Shown here piece by piece: positions 29,775 through 40,600 of a stretch of DNA of 64,000 nt. Where the stretch lies: assembly GCF_040215725.1 (NCBI RefSeq), contig NZ_CP157967.1:3566501-3630500 (forward strand). The letters run 5' to 3'. Numbering within the stretch: the stretch's first letter is position 1; the number at the start of each line of letters is the position of its first letter. Below the pieces are notes generated by a model. The model saw nothing but the letters and a program-made list of their open reading frames with translations. It ran no database searches and was not told where the DNA came from. The position numbers and the translations under genes were made by a program. This stretch comes from Rhizobium sp. ZPR4 (GTDB taxonomy: Bacteria; Pseudomonadota; Alphaproteobacteria; Rhizobiales; Rhizobiaceae).

Positions 29775-29804
29775 TTGATAGTGACTTACTATTGATTTGA
29801 TAGT
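29775..29804. promoter_or_regulatory. candidate HxlR operator with TTGATAGT repeats
   Basis: TTGATAGT at 29775-29782 and again at 29797-29804 are direct repeats 22 bases apart. ACTATTGA at 29788-29795 forms a near-palindrome with the first one (TTGATAGT, GACTT, ACTATTGA). It lies directly before the regulator start and upstream of the SDR gene, the expected place for autoregulation and control of the divergent pair. Confidence 0.6.
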
Positions 29805-29851
29805 AACAGAATGCTCATCGATGTTCTATGCCAAAGTGAAAGCTGAAACCG

Positions 29852-30667
29852 ATGAGCAAGACAGAACGCGGCGTCGCCCTGGTCACGGGCGCCTCTTCCG
29901 GTATTGGGCTGGCGACTGCGCAGGCGTTGCGGCGCGATGGATATAGGGTGTTTGGAACCAGCCGGAAGCCGATGGTTGCCGCACCGGACGGCGTGACGAT
30001 GCTAGTCTGCGACGTCACCGACGAAAAATCCGTGCAGACGGCGGTCGATGACATACTGGTCCAGGCTGGACGGATCGATCTGCTCGTCAACAATGCAGGG
30101 ATTGGATTGCTTGGCGGCGCGGAGGAGTCCTCCCCATTGCAGGCAAAGGCTCTCTTCGATGTGAATGTCTTTGGAGTCCTGCGTATGACGAATGCAATCC
30201 TGCCTGTGATGAGACGGCAGCGGAAGGGCAGAATTATCAATATGAGCTCCATTCTCGGGCTGATTCCCGCTCCCTTCAATGCCCTCTACGCATCGACCAA
30301 GCATGCGATTGAAGGCTATTCCGAATCCCTTGACCACGAAGTCCGCACGCAGGGCATCCGCGTCGTTCTCATTGAACCGGGTGTCACCCGTACGTCCTTC
30401 GAAGAGAATATCACGCGGCCGGATCGACCGCTCCCGCCGTACGACGCAGCGCGCGCCGATGCCGAGAAGCTGATGCGTGAGATTGTCGAGACGGGGGACG
30501 CGCCGGAGGTGGTGGCCGACATAGTGGTCAAAGCCGCCAACGCTGTTTCGCCCAAGAGGCGCTATACTGCAGGCAAGGCGGCAAGACAGGTTCGCTTCCT
30601 GCGCCGGTTCCTGCCGGAGTCATTCGTCGACAAGAGCCTCCGCAAATTCAGCAGGCTTCCCGCTTGA
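29852..30667 (+). CDS. SDR family NAD(P)-dependent oxidoreductase
   Basis: A 271-residue classical short-chain dehydrogenase. The cofactor motif is ALVTGASSGIGLATAQAL, then NNAG in DLLVNNAGIGLLGG. The catalytic Ser is in INMSSILG, and Tyr and Lys are in YASTKHAIEGYSESL. The substrate is unknown. It is followed 41 bases later by an MDR oxidoreductase and lies opposite the HxlR regulator. Confidence 0.92.
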   Translation: MSKTERGVALVTGASSGIGLATAQALRRDGYRVFGTSRKPMVAAPDGVTMLVCDVTDEKSVQTAVDDILVQAGRIDLLVNNAGIGLLGGAEESSPLQAKALFDVNVFGVLRMTNAILPVMRRQRKGRIINMSSILGLIPAPFNALYASTKHAIEGYSESLDHEVRTQGIRVVLIEPGVTRTSFEENITRPDRPLPPYDAARADAEKLMREIVETGDAPEVVADIVVKAANAVSPKRRYTAGKAARQVRFLRRFLPESFVDKSLRKFSRLPA

Positions 30668-30707
30668 CCTCCGCCACTGCAACTTCAAAGGAAGAAAGTC
30701 ACGACTC

Positions 30708-31709
30708 ATGAAGGCATTCCTGATCGATCGCTATGCAAAAGGCGGTACTCTACAACTTGGCGAAGTACCCGAGCCGGAATTGCGTGAACATGATGTCCTG
30801 GTCCAGATTCATGCCACAAGCGTGAATCCGCTGGACGCCAAGATCAGAGACGGTGAGTTCAAGCTTATCCTGCCATATCGCCTCCCGCTCATTCTCGGCA
30901 ACGATGTAGCCGGCGTCGTGGTCCGGGTCGGGTCCAAGGTTCGTCGCTTCAAGCCAGGTGACGAAGTCTATGCACGTCCGGCGCAGGATCGTATCGGAAC
31001 CTTCGCGGAGTTCATTGCAATGAACGAGGCCGACGTGGCGATGAAGCCTAAGAATCTGACGATGGAAGAGGCGGCGTCACTGCCGCTGGTCGCGTTGACT
31101 GCCTGGCAGGCGCTTGTCGAACGAGCGAAATTGAAGAAGGGACAGAAGGTTCTTATCCACGCCGGCTCCGGCGGTGTCGGTGCAATTGCCATCCAGCTCG
31201 CCAAGCATATGGGGGCATACGTGGCGACGACGACGAGCACAGCCAATATCAATCTCGTCAGAAGTCTCGGAGCCGATGTCGTCGTAGACTACAAGAAGGA
31301 CGACTTCGAAAACACCCTAAAGGGATATGATGTCGTGCTGAACAGTCTAGGCAAGGAAACGCTGGAGAAATCGCTTCGCGTCCTGAAGCCGGGTGGGAAG
31401 CTCATCTCGATCTCCGGTCCGCCGGATGCTGCATTTGCCAGGCAGAACGGTTCGGGATGGTTGTTTCAGCAGCTCATGGCCCTGCTGAGCTCCGGTATCC
31501 GGAGAAAGTCAAAACGCCACGGCGTCAGCTATTCGTTCCTCTTCATGACCGCGAACGGCGGACAACTCGGCGAGATCACCTCGTTGATAGAGGCAGGAGC
31601 CATAAGAGCGGTCGTTGATCGGGTCTTCCCGTTCCAGAACACGAATGAGGCGCTGGCTTATGTCGAGACCGGCCGCGCCAAGGGCAAGGTCGTGATTGCC
31701 GTGAAGTAA
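30708..31709 (+). CDS. zinc-type alcohol dehydrogenase-like MDR (quinone oxidoreductase family)
   Basis: A 333-residue medium-chain dehydrogenase/reductase. The N-terminal GroES-like domain has HATSVNPLDAKIRDGEF and PLILGNDVAGVVVRVGSKV. The nucleotide loop is LIHAGSGGVGAIAIQLAKHMGA, then VVVDYKKDDF. Zinc-ligand Cys residues of true alcohol dehydrogenases are absent, pointing to the NADPH:quinone reductase group. GGAAGAAAG precedes ATG 30708. Reducing quinones or enones would match an HxlR-controlled pair. Confidence 0.9.
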   Translation: MKAFLIDRYAKGGTLQLGEVPEPELREHDVLVQIHATSVNPLDAKIRDGEFKLILPYRLPLILGNDVAGVVVRVGSKVRRFKPGDEVYARPAQDRIGTFAEFIAMNEADVAMKPKNLTMEEAASLPLVALTAWQALVERAKLKKGQKVLIHAGSGGVGAIAIQLAKHMGAYVATTTSTANINLVRSLGADVVVDYKKDDFENTLKGYDVVLNSLGKETLEKSLRVLKPGGKLISISGPPDAAFARQNGSGWLFQQLMALLSSGIRRKSKRHGVSYSFLFMTANGGQLGEITSLIEAGAIRAVVDRVFPFQNTNEALAYVETGRAKGKVVIAVK

Positions 31710-31820
31710 AGAGCGAACCATTGTTTCAAAGGGTCGTTGGGTGGGCCACAGGCCTAAAAAGCGCGCTCGATCGTCGCCTTTAGGCTCGACTCTTTCGAAA
31801 TTTCGTGTCACTCCGCTGCC

Positions 31821-32495
31821 ATGAACCCCGATGTCAAAATTTGTGGTCTGAAGACGCCGGAAGCGGTGGATCGTGCTCTTGAGCGCGGCGCCACCCATAT
31901 CGGCTTTATCTTCTTTGAAAAAAGCCCGCGCTATATCGAGCCGGATCTCGCCGGCGAACTCGCCGAGCGCGCCCGCGGCAAGGCGAAGATCGTTGCCGTC
32001 ACGGTCAATCCCACCAATGACGATCTCGATGAGATCATGTCGCTGGTGAAGCCGGATATGCTGCAGCTCCATGGCAACGAAAGCCCGGAGCGTGTGCTCA
32101 CCATCAAAGCGGTCTATAATGTCCCCGTCATGAAGGCCATGTCGGTGCGCGAGGCCGATGACCTGAAGCGGGTGGAATCCTATATCGGCATTGCCGACCG
32201 CTTCCTCTTCGATGCCAAGCCGCCCGCCGGTTCTGTGCTGCCGGGCGGAAACGGCGTATCCTTCGATTGGAGCCTGATGAGCTGGCTCGACGATAGCGTG
32301 GATTACATGCTGTCGGGCGGCGTCAACAAGGACAATGTCGCCGAGGCGCTGGCTTCCACCAAGGCCAGCGGTATCGATCTTTCCTCCGCGCTTGAAAGTG
32401 CACCCGGTGTGAAGGATCTCGGCAAGATCGACCAGTTTTTCGACGCTTTTGCAGATGCATGTCTGCCGGAACCGGCAGCAGGGAGTAGAAAGTGA
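31821..32495 (+). CDS. trpF: phosphoribosylanthranilate isomerase
   Basis: Third step of tryptophan synthesis, isomerising PRA to CdRP. The N-terminal [16 protein letters not shown] contains the catalytic Cys, and [19 protein letters not shown] follows. [18 protein letters not shown] is the phosphate-binding end. At 224 residues it is normal. It overlaps trpB by four bases (GTGA). The upstream 111 bases show no clear leader peptide or attenuator. Confidence 0.95.
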   Translation: MNPDVKICGLKTPEAVDRALERGATHIGFIFFEKSPRYIEPDLAGELAERARGKAKIVAVTVNPTNDDLDEIMSLVKPDMLQLHGNESPERVLTIKAVYNVPVMKAMSVREADDLKRVESYIGIADRFLFDAKPPAGSVLPGGNGVSFDWSLMSWLDDSVDYMLSGGVNKDNVAEALASTKASGIDLSSALESAPGVKDLGKIDQFFDAFADACLPEPAAGSRK

Positions 32496-33706
32496 ACCAG
32501 ACGCCTAAACCCAATTCCTTCCGCTCCGGCCCCGATGAGGACGGCCGTTTCGGCATTTACGGCGGTCGTTTCGTTGCCGAAACGCTCATGCCGCTGATCC
32601 TGGACCTGCAGGAGGAATGGGCGAAGGCGAAGGACGATCCGGCCTTCCAGGCGGAGCTGAAGTCTCTCGGCACGCATTATATCGGCCGCCCAAGCCCGCT
32701 TTATTTCGCCGAGCGCCTCACGGCCGAGCTTGGCGGCGCGAAGATCTATTTCAAGCGCGAAGAGCTGAACCACACCGGCTCGCACAAAATCAACAATTGC
32801 ATTGGCCAGATCCTGCTCGCCAAGCGCATGGGCAAGACCCGCATCATCGCTGAAACCGGTGCCGGCCAGCATGGCGTCGCCTCTGCGACCGTCGCCGCCC
32901 GCTTCGGCCTTCCCTGCGTCGTCTACATGGGTGCGACCGATGTCGAGCGCCAGGCGCCGAACGTCTTCCGCATGAAGCTGCTGGGCGCAGAGGTCATCCC
33001 GGTGACGGCCGGCAGCGGCACGCTGAAGGATGCCATGAACGAAGCGCTGCGCGACTGGGTTACCAATGTCGACGACACCTATTACCTGATCGGCACGGCT
33101 GCCGGTCCGCATCCCTATCCGGAAATGGTCCGCGATTTTCAGGCCGTGATCGGCACCGAAGCCCGCGCGCAGATCCTGGAGGCCGAAGGCCGCCTGCCGG
33201 ATCTCGTCGTTGCGGCCGTCGGCGGCGGCTCGAACGCCATTGGCATCTTCCATCCCTTCCTCGATGACGAGGGCGTCAAGATCGTCGGCGTCGAAGCTGG
33301 CGGCAAGGGTCTGCAAGGTGACGAGCATTGCGCCTCCATCACTGCCGGTTCGCCCGGCGTGCTGCATGGCAATCGCACCTACCTGCTGCAGGACGGCGAC
33401 GGCCAGATCAAGGAAGGTCATTCCATTTCGGCCGGCCTCGACTATCCCGGCATCGGTCCGGAACATTCCTGGCTGAACGATATCGGCCGCGCCGAATATG
33501 TTCCGATCATGGACCACGAGGCTCTGGAAGCCTTCCAGACGTTGACGCGCCTCGAAGGCATCATTCCGGCGCTCGAGCCGAGCCATGCGCTCGCCGAGGT
33601 GATCAAGCGCGCCCCGAAGATGGGCAAGGACGAGATCATCCTGATGAACCTCTCCGGCCGTGGTGACAAGGACATCTTCACCGTCGGCAAGATTCTGGGA
33701 ATGTGA
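32492..33706 (+). CDS. trpB: tryptophan synthase beta subunit
   Basis: Condenses indole with serine using PLP. The Schiff-base Lys is in [15 protein letters not shown], and the phosphate loop is [14 protein letters not shown]. The N-terminus [15 protein letters not shown] and [14 protein letters not shown] are typical of the TrpB1 class. It uses a GTG start overlapping the trpF stop codon (GTGA) and is 404 residues long. It precedes trpA by ten bases. Confidence 0.97.
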   Translation: MNQTPKPNSFRSGPDEDGRFGIYGGRFVAETLMPLILDLQEEWAKAKDDPAFQAELKSLGTHYIGRPSPLYFAERLTAELGGAKIYFKREELNHTGSHKINNCIGQILLAKRMGKTRIIAETGAGQHGVASATVAARFGLPCVVYMGATDVERQAPNVFRMKLLGAEVIPVTAGSGTLKDAMNEALRDWVTNVDDTYYLIGTAAGPHPYPEMVRDFQAVIGTEARAQILEAEGRLPDLVVAAVGGGSNAIGIFHPFLDDEGVKIVGVEAGGKGLQGDEHCASITAGSPGVLHGNRTYLLQDGDGQIKEGHSISAGLDYPGIGPEHSWLNDIGRAEYVPIMDHEALEAFQTLTRLEGIIPALEPSHALAEVIKRAPKMGKDEIILMNLSGRGDKDIFTVGKILGM

Positions 33707-33716
33707 GTTAGACGCC

Positions 33717-34556
33717 ATGACCGCACGTATGGACAAACGCTTCGCCGCTCTGAAGGCTGAAGGCCGCCCGGCACTCGTCACCTATTTCATGGGTGGCGAT
33801 CCCGATTACGAGACTTCGCTCGGCATCATGAAGGCGCTACCGGAAGCCGGCGCCGACGTCATCGAACTCGGCATGCCCTTTTCCGATCCGATGGCCGACG
33901 GCCCGGCGATCCAGCTTGCCGGCCAGCGCGCCCTGAAGGCCGGCCAGACGCTGAAGAAGACGCTGCAGCTCGCAGCCGATTTCCGTAAAGTCGATGCGGA
34001 TACGCCGATCGTCATGATGGGCTATTACAATCCGATCTACATCTACGGCGTCGAAAAGTTCCTGGACGATGCGATCGCCGCCGGCATCGACGGCCTCATT
34101 GTCGTCGACCTGCCGCCGGAAATGGACGACGAGCTTTGCATTCCGGCCATCCGCAAGGGCATCAACTTCATCCGTCTGGCAACGCCGACCACCGACGACA
34201 AGCGTCTGCCGACGGTTCTGAAGAACACGACCGGCTTCGTCTATTACGTCTCGATGAACGGCATCACCGGTTCGGCGCTGCCGGATCCATCGCTGGTTTC
34301 GGGCGCCGTCAAGCGCATCAAGCAGCATACCGAACTGCCGGTTTGCGTCGGTTTCGGCGTCAAGACGGCCGAGCATGCCAAGCTGATCGGCGCTGCGGCC
34401 GATGGCGTTGTCGTCGGCACTGCCATCGTCAACCAGATCGCGACCAGCCTCAGCAAGGATGGCAAGGCGACGCCAGACACCATCCAGGCGGTTGCGACCC
34501 TGGTGCGCGGCCTGTCGACAGGCACCCGTTCCGCCCGCCTTGTTGCCGCCGAATAG
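33717..34556 (+). CDS. trpA: tryptophan synthase alpha subunit
   Basis: Cleaves indole-3-glycerol phosphate to indole and G3P, channelling indole to TrpB. ATG 33717 ([20 protein letters not shown]) gives 279 residues. The catalytic Glu lies in [19 protein letters not shown], with Asp in [10 protein letters not shown]. The phosphate-binding [14 protein letters not shown] is near the C-terminus. The upstream extension overlaps trpB and is not used. It is followed by accD after 107 bases, as in other rhizobia. Confidence 0.96.
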   Translation: MTARMDKRFAALKAEGRPALVTYFMGGDPDYETSLGIMKALPEAGADVIELGMPFSDPMADGPAIQLAGQRALKAGQTLKKTLQLAADFRKVDADTPIVMMGYYNPIYIYGVEKFLDDAIAAGIDGLIVVDLPPEMDDELCIPAIRKGINFIRLATPTTDDKRLPTVLKNTTGFVYYVSMNGITGSALPDPSLVSGAVKRIKQHTELPVCVGFGVKTAEHAKLIGAAADGVVVGTAIVNQIATSLSKDGKATPDTIQAVATLVRGLSTGTRSARLVAAE

Positions 34557-34663
34557 TTTACCCATATAGGCCAGCAATCAATCCTCTGCGGATTGAGGAA
34601 AAGGCCTATGGGCATTTGGTGGCGACTGGGTTATCGATACATTCGTCGATTAGGAGTTTCGAA

Positions 34664-35575
34664 TTGAACTGGATCACGAACTACGTCCGCCCGCGGATCA
34701 ATTCCATGCTGGGCCGTCGCGAGGTTCCGGAGAATCTCTGGATCAAGTGCCCGGAAACGGGCGAGATGGTCTTCCACAAGGATCTGGAAGGCAACAAGTG
34801 GGTCATCCCCGCTTCCGGTTTCCATATGAAGATGCCGGCCAAGGCTCGCCTTGCTGATCTTTTCGACAACGGCGAATATGAAGCCTTGCCGCAGCCGAAG
34901 GTCGCGCAGGATCCGTTGAAATTTCGCGATTCGAAGAAATACATCGATCGCCTCAAGGACAGCCGCATCAAGACCGAGCAGGAAGACACGATCCTTTCCG
35001 GCATCGGCAAGGTTCGCGGGTTGAAGCTCGTCGCCGTCGTGCATGAGTTCAACTTCATCGGCGGCTCGCTCGGCATGGCCGCCGGCGAAGCCATCGTGAA
35101 GGCCTTCGAGCGTGCCATCGCCGAGAAATGTCCGCTGGTCATGTTCCCGGCCTCGGGCGGCGCCCGCATGCAGGAAGGTATCCTGTCGCTGATGCAGCTG
35201 CCGCGCACGACCGTTGCCGTCGACATGCTGAAGGAAGCAGGCCAGCCCTACGTCGTGGTTCTGACCAACCCGACCACAGGCGGCGTCACGGCCTCCTATG
35301 CCATGCTGGGTGACATTCATCTGGCCGAACCCGGCGCTGAAATCGGCTTTGCCGGCAAACGCGTGATCGAGCAGACGCTGCGCGAAAAGCTTCCCGAGGG
35401 CTTCCAGACCTCGGAATATCTGCTGGAGCACGGCATGGTGGACATGGTCGTCAAGCGTCACGACATTCCGGACACCCTGGCGACGCTTCTGAAGATCCTG
35501 ACCAAGGCGCCGGCAAACGATGTGTCGGCCAAGAGCAAGAATGGCGCTGCACTGCCGGTGGCAGCGAGCGCCTGA
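34664..35575 (+). CDS. accD: acetyl-CoA carboxylase carboxyltransferase subunit beta
   Basis: Part of the carboxyltransferase that makes malonyl-CoA. A TTG start at 34664 ([11 protein letters not shown]) is chosen because AGGAG lies seven bases upstream and the product matches family N-termini; ORFs extending into trpA are spurious. The crotonase-like core has [37 protein letters not shown] and [18 protein letters not shown]. The N-terminal zinc ribbon is degenerate: Cys29 remains ([10 protein letters not shown]), but the three other cysteines found in E. coli are Thr, Ile and Ser. The C-terminal tail of about 20 residues is low complexity. Confidence 0.95.
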   Translation: MNWITNYVRPRINSMLGRREVPENLWIKCPETGEMVFHKDLEGNKWVIPASGFHMKMPAKARLADLFDNGEYEALPQPKVAQDPLKFRDSKKYIDRLKDSRIKTEQEDTILSGIGKVRGLKLVAVVHEFNFIGGSLGMAAGEAIVKAFERAIAEKCPLVMFPASGGARMQEGILSLMQLPRTTVAVDMLKEAGQPYVVVLTNPTTGGVTASYAMLGDIHLAEPGAEIGFAGKRVIEQTLREKLPEGFQTSEYLLEHGMVDMVVKRHDIPDTLATLLKILTKAPANDVSAKSKNGAALPVAASA

Positions 35576-35607
35576 CATTATAGATTGCCGATGGGCGGAG
35601 GTGCGGG

Positions 35608-36960
35608 ATGACGTCTATGGACCAGTCCGCAATGAGCGAGGCAGCACGCGAGATCGAGAAGCTCATGGGGTTGCACCCCAAGGGCTTCGATCTTTCTCTG
35701 GAGAGAATAACCCGGCTGCTCGACGTCCTCGGCAATCCTCATCAGAAATTGCCGCCGGTGATCCATGTCGCCGGCACCAATGGCAAGGGCTCAGTCACGG
35801 CCTTCTGCCGCGCGCTGCTCGAAGCCGGCGGCTACAGCGTACATGTCCACACCTCGCCACACCTCGTCAATTGGCATGAGCGCTATCGCATCGGCGTCAA
35901 GGGCGGTCGCGGCAAGCTCGTCGACGATGCCGTGTTTGCCGATGTGCTGAGGCGCATCGCCAAGGCCAATGACGGACAGAAGATCACCGTCTTTGAAATT
36001 TTGACGGCCGCGACCTTCCTTCTCTTTGCCGAGCATCCGGCCGATATTGCCGTGATCGAGGTCGGCCTTGGCGGTCGCTTCGACGCCACCAACGTCCTTT
36101 CCGATCCGGCCGCATCGGTCATCATGCCGATTTCGCTCGATCATCAGCCCTATCTCGGCGATCGCGTCGAACTGATCGCGGCCGAAAAGGCCGGCATCAT
36201 GAAGCCGGGCCATCCGGTCGTCATCGGCCATCAGGAATATGATGCAGCACTTGACGTGCTGATCTCGACGGCCGAGCGGCTCCGTTGCCCGACCGCCGTC
36301 TTTGGTCAGGATTTTTCGGCCCATGAGGAATATGGCAAGCTGGTCTATCAGGACGAGTTTGGTCTTGCCGACCTGCCGCTGCCGCGCCTGCCGGGTCGCC
36401 ACCAATATGGCAATGCCGCCGCCGCCATCCGTGCGGTCAAGGCCGCCGGTTTTGTCGTCACCGAAACGATGATGGAAAAGGCGATGACCTCGGTCGAATG
36501 GCCGGGGCGCCTGCAGCGGCTGACAGAAGGCGAGCTGATGCAGCATGCGCCCGAGCGCGCCGAGATCTGGGTCGATGGCGGTCATAATCCCGGCGCCGGC
36601 GAAGTCATCGCCGAGGCCATGGCCAATTTCGAGGAGCGACAGCCGCGGTCTCTGTTCCTGATCATCGGCATGATCAACACCAAGGACCCTGTGGGATATT
36701 TCCAGGCCTTTGCCGGTCTTGCAGAGAAGGTCTATTGCGTGCCGATCCGCGGCAGCGATGCCATGACCGATCCGGTCATTCTGGCGAATGCCGCCTATGA
36801 TGCCGGCCTCATCGCCGAGCCGATGTCCAGCGTTGCTGAGGCTTTGGATGCGATCAAGGCTCAAGCGGTGCCGAATGTGCCGGCCCCACGCATTCTGATC
36901 GGCGGTTCGCTTTATCTCGTGGGCGATGTTCTTGCCGACAATGGCACACCGCCGCGGTAA
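35608..36960 (+). CDS. folC: bifunctional folylpolyglutamate synthase / dihydrofolate synthase
   Basis: Adds glutamate to dihydropteroate and to folates. The P-loop is VIHVAGTNGKGSVTAFC. VHTSPHLVNWHERYRI and VIEVGLGGRFDATNVL are Mur-ligase-type signatures, and WVDGGHNPGAGEVIAEAM lies in the C-terminal domain. The 450-residue length is normal. ATG 35608 was kept; ATG 35617 and ATG 35632 are alternatives. accD-folC adjacency is widespread in proteobacteria. Confidence 0.95.
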   Translation: MTSMDQSAMSEAAREIEKLMGLHPKGFDLSLERITRLLDVLGNPHQKLPPVIHVAGTNGKGSVTAFCRALLEAGGYSVHVHTSPHLVNWHERYRIGVKGGRGKLVDDAVFADVLRRIAKANDGQKITVFEILTAATFLLFAEHPADIAVIEVGLGGRFDATNVLSDPAASVIMPISLDHQPYLGDRVELIAAEKAGIMKPGHPVVIGHQEYDAALDVLISTAERLRCPTAVFGQDFSAHEEYGKLVYQDEFGLADLPLPRLPGRHQYGNAAAAIRAVKAAGFVVTETMMEKAMTSVEWPGRLQRLTEGELMQHAPERAEIWVDGGHNPGAGEVIAEAMANFEERQPRSLFLIIGMINTKDPVGYFQAFAGLAEKVYCVPIRGSDAMTDPVILANAAYDAGLIAEPMSSVAEALDAIKAQAVPNVPAPRILIGGSLYLVGDVLADNGTPPR

Positions 36961-37037
36961 GTCGCTGTTCACCACCCGCCCTCGTGGTTCGAGACGGCCC
37001 TGCGGGCTATTCCCTTATCTGGCGCGCAACTTGCTCC

Positions 37038-37066
37038 GCCCTCATCCTGAGCCCGTCGAAGGATCG
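37038..37066. repeat. rhizobial palindromic intergenic repeat fragment
   Basis: The stretch around TCATCCTGAGCCCGTCGAAG, ending GGATCGGGG, folds through ATCC and GGAT. It shares TCCTGAGC-NN-GTCGAAG with 57.9 kb in this window, so it belongs to a dispersed palindromic family similar to rhizobial RIME elements. It lies in the folC-trxA gap. Confidence 0.5.
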
Positions 37067-37154
37067 GGGTGGCCCATCTGGCAAGCGCAAACACGACACG
37101 GTTGCTGGGGTGAGAAGCCTTGAAGGGCGAGGATGACCGTGCTCTCCAACCAAC

Positions 37155-37184
37155 AAAAAAGCCCCGCCGAAGCGGGGCTTTTTT
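37155..37184. terminator. bidirectional terminator between folC and trxA
   Basis: AAAAAAGCCCCGC, loop CGAA and GCGGGGCTTTTTT form a perfect 13-base stem with A- and T-tracts on both sides. It lies between convergent folC and trxA. Confidence 0.93.
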
Positions 37185-37205
37185 GTTTCATGCGATCGAT
37201 ACCGA

Positions 37206-37526
37206 TCAGGCTGCGCTGGAAATCCAGTTCTGCAGGGCCGTCTTGGGGGCGGCACCGACCTTGATGTCAGCGACTTCGCCGGCCTTGAACATGGCAAGCG
37301 TCGGGATCGAGCGAACGCCGAACTGGGCGGCCAGTTCCGGATTTTCGTCGATATTGAGCTTGGCGACCTTGACCTTGCCTTCGAACTGCACGGCGAGCTC
37401 TTCCAGAGCCGGGGCGATCATCTTGCACGGACCGCACCATTCGGCCCAGAAATCAACGACGACAGGCTCTGCAGACTGCAGCACTTCGGTGGCGAAGTTG
37501 GAGGTATCGACTTTAACGGTAGCCAT
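37206..37526 (-). CDS. trxA: thioredoxin
   Basis: A 106-residue thioredoxin with the redox motif [18 protein letters not shown] and the cis-Pro segment [14 protein letters not shown]. It supplies electrons to reductases such as ribonucleotide reductase and methionine sulfoxide reductase. GGAG lies upstream of ATG 37526. It follows addA by 75 bases on the same strand and ends at a bidirectional terminator, so it is probably the last gene of the divL-amgK-murU-addBA run or has its own promoter. Confidence 0.97.
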   Translation of the reverse strand: MATVKVDTSNFATEVLQSAEPVVVDFWAEWCGPCKMIAPALEELAVQFEGKVKVAKLNIDENPELAAQFGVRSIPTLAMFKAGEVADIKVGAAPKTALQNWISSAA

Positions 37527-37601
37527 AGGCTGCTCCTTACCAGAATTTGCGGGTTGCTAGATATGTGATGGTGCGGTGCCCATATTTCAATATTTGGTAT
37601 T

Positions 37602-40600
37602 TCACTTTGTCTCGAGCTCTGCAAGCGACAATGCAAGAGCCCTGTCCGACAGCGTGTAGATCGAAGCATTTTCGGTATAGACCAGCATACAGTCGACGCG
37701 CTTTCCCGGATAGAGCGGCGAAAGGATCTCGCGATAGATCGCAAGCTGGGCTTTGTGCGCGAAGGGAATGCTGTTTTCCTCACCGGGCGGCACGCGGTTC
37801 GTCTTGTAGTCGAGAATGACGACACGGTCGTCCAGCACAGCCAGCCGATCGATACGGCCGGAGACGGCGTAGGACTGGTTGCCGAGCTTCAGCGTGCCCA
37901 TGATCGAGACTTCCGCCTGTGCATGGGTGCTGAACGTGCCCTGCAGATCCGGATGCGACAGCAGCGCCATGACGGAATTGATCAGTGCATCCCGTTCGGC
38001 CTGCGGCCAAAAGCGCGCGGCGCGCTCGGCATAGCGTCGGGCGGCATCGGCGCGCTCCTCCGGTGCGATCTCGGGCAAGGTCTGCAGCATCCGGTGGATG
38101 AAGCGGCCCTTTTGCAGGGCGCGATCCGACTTGGCTTTCTCGCCGAAAAGCGCCGAAGTCACCAGCAGATCGTCGGCTTCCTCGTCGATGACGGTGCCGA
38201 CGCCGGATGGGCTGAGCGGCCGCGGCAAGCTTTTTTGCGGCGGCAGCGGCCGATGGAGACTGTCAGGCAGACCAACGCGCTCGGAACGCTTTTCATGCTC
38301 CCTAGCGGTCTCGAATTCGAGCTGAACCTGGGCAACCCGCCAGCTCAACCCCTCCCAGTCGCCGTCAGGTCCGGTGAAGGTCTTCTGTGCGCAGTGCAGC
38401 TCATCCCCACGCAACGCTGCGGAAATCATGGCGTGCCAGGTATCGGCATTTTCGCGGATGCCGCGATAGCCGCAGATGATCAGCCTATCGGCGGCGCGCG
38501 TCATGCCGACATAGAGCAGGCGGCGATATTCTTCCTCCGCTAGCGCCTGCAGTCGCGCGGTATCGGCCTGCGTCAGCGAATTGGCAAGGGCCGAGACCGG
38601 AACCCAGACCGGCAGCGGGATCTCATCTCCTCTGGTTTCGATCAGCCGCATCTTCGGCAGGTGCGTATGGGTGAAGGCCTTGCCGCCGCCATCGACGAGG
38701 AAGACGATCGGCGCCTCCAGCCCCTTCGAGGCATGCACCGTCATGATCCGCACTTCGTTGCGGCCCTTGTCCTGCTCGCGCTTGATCGTCGGCGCTTCCA
38801 GTTCCAGCGTCGAGATGAAGGATTGCAGGCCGGGCAGGCCGCTCGTCTCGTGATCGAGCGTGAAGGTCAGGAATTCGTCGAGGATATCGCTGACTTCGGT
38901 GCCGAGCCGCGCCAGAAACTGCCGTCTGCCGCCGAAGCTGCCGAGCACGCGCGCATAGAAATCATGGACCGGAAGGCTCTTCGACATAGCAAGGAAGGTT
39001 CTCAGGCGTTCGACCACCTGGCTTAAGCGCTCATGGCCATCCTTTGCAAAGGCCTGCAGGTGGCTCCAGACGCTTTCCTCGTCGCTGCGATAGGCCGCAA
39101 CGGCAAAGACATCCTCTTCGCTCAGGTCGAACAAGGGGCTCTTCAGCAGGGCACAAAGCGAAAGATCGTCCTCCGGCAGCAGCAGGAAGCGGCCGAGCGC
39201 CAGAAGATCCTGAATGGCGATATGGCTGGTCAGCACCAATCTGTCGGCGCCGGCGACGGGAATGTTACCGCGTCGCTTCAGGGCGCGGGTCAGCGCGTTG
39301 ACGAAGCTATCGCGCTTGCGCACCAGCACGAGAATGTCGCCGGCCTCGATGAAACGGGCCTTGCCCTTCTCGATGATCTTTTCCCGGCCGACAAGATTGC
39401 CGATCGTGTGCGCCATCCGCCGCGCCAGAATGGCGGCGGGCGCACTTTCCGGCGTCGAGTCGAAGGGTGCCGTCCAGTCTTCTTCCCTGGCCGCCGGCTC
39501 CGGCGCGATCATCTCCCAGAGATCGACGGCGCCGGGATGGCCGATGCGGCTGGAGCGATGCACCACGGGTTCGTTGACGGCGCTGAGGCCCCGGGCATTC
39601 TCCGGGCTGGTGAAGACGTGGTCGACCGCGCCGAGCACATCGGCTGTCGAGCGGAAGGAGAGGGGCAGCCGGATCGACGAGAATTGCTGGCCGCTCGCCG
39701 CCACGCGGCGCCGGGTGCGGTCGCTCTCCTCGGAAAACCGTTCGGGACGGGCGCCCTGGAACGAATAGATCGATTGCTTCTCGTCGCCGACGGCAAAGAT
39801 GGTTCTGAGCGTCGGCCGGGCGCTGTCGCCGGAGAAGAAATCCTCCGCCAGTGACTGTATGACGCTCCACTGGATCGGGCTGGTATCCTGCGCCTCGTCC
39901 ACCAGGATGTGGTCGATGCCCTGATCCAGCTTGTAGTGAATCCACGGCCCGACATCCTTCTTGGTCAGAAGATCGGCCGTGCGGGTGATGAGGTCCTCAA
40001 AATCGAGCTGGCTGCGCCGCTTTTTCAGCTCCTCATAGTCACGGTTCAGGCGATCGGCGAGAATTAGGGCTGCGTGAGTGGCGCGATACATCCGCATCAG
40101 CTTCAGCCGATCGCGGCAGGCAACAACATGGGCGCGTGCCTCAGCCACGGCATCGGCCAGTGCCGGTGCATCCGCGAGCATCGCCTTGACGAAGAACTGG
40201 CTGTCCGACTTCGGTTCGCCCTTGGCGGTCAGCACGGCTTTTTCGAGGATTTCGGCGCGCGCGATCGGATCTGTCTCGCGCTTGGCAAGGCGCAGTGCGT
40301 AGGCCACTTCCTGGGCCTTGGCGCCGCCCTTATCGTCGGCGAGTCTGAGGTAAAGCTCCAGCGTCGCGCCGGAGAGGCCCGGCAGCGGCCAGTATTGCTC
40401 CGCAATGCTCGTTTCCGTCTCGCCGGGCGAAAGGCCAAGACGAGCAAGCAACGCGGCCTCGATGCCGCCCTTGCGCTCGGCGCCTTCGGTAAAACGCCTG
40501 ATAGCATTGCGATTGGCGACGATATCGCCGAGCAGCGTCTCAAGCCCGGATTCATCACCGAGGTCGAGCACAAAGTCGAAGGCCCGCGCCAGTTCGGCAT

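Noticed and set aside
31710..31820. Trp leader/attenuator before trpF
   Set aside because: No short reading frame with consecutive Trp codons and no competing hairpins are visible in the 111-base gap; rhizobial attenuation acts at trpE(G), which is not here.
34136..34663. Long N-terminal extension of AccD overlapping trpA
   Set aside because: It is an out-of-frame shadow of trpA; TTG 34664 with AGGAG upstream gives the normal protein.
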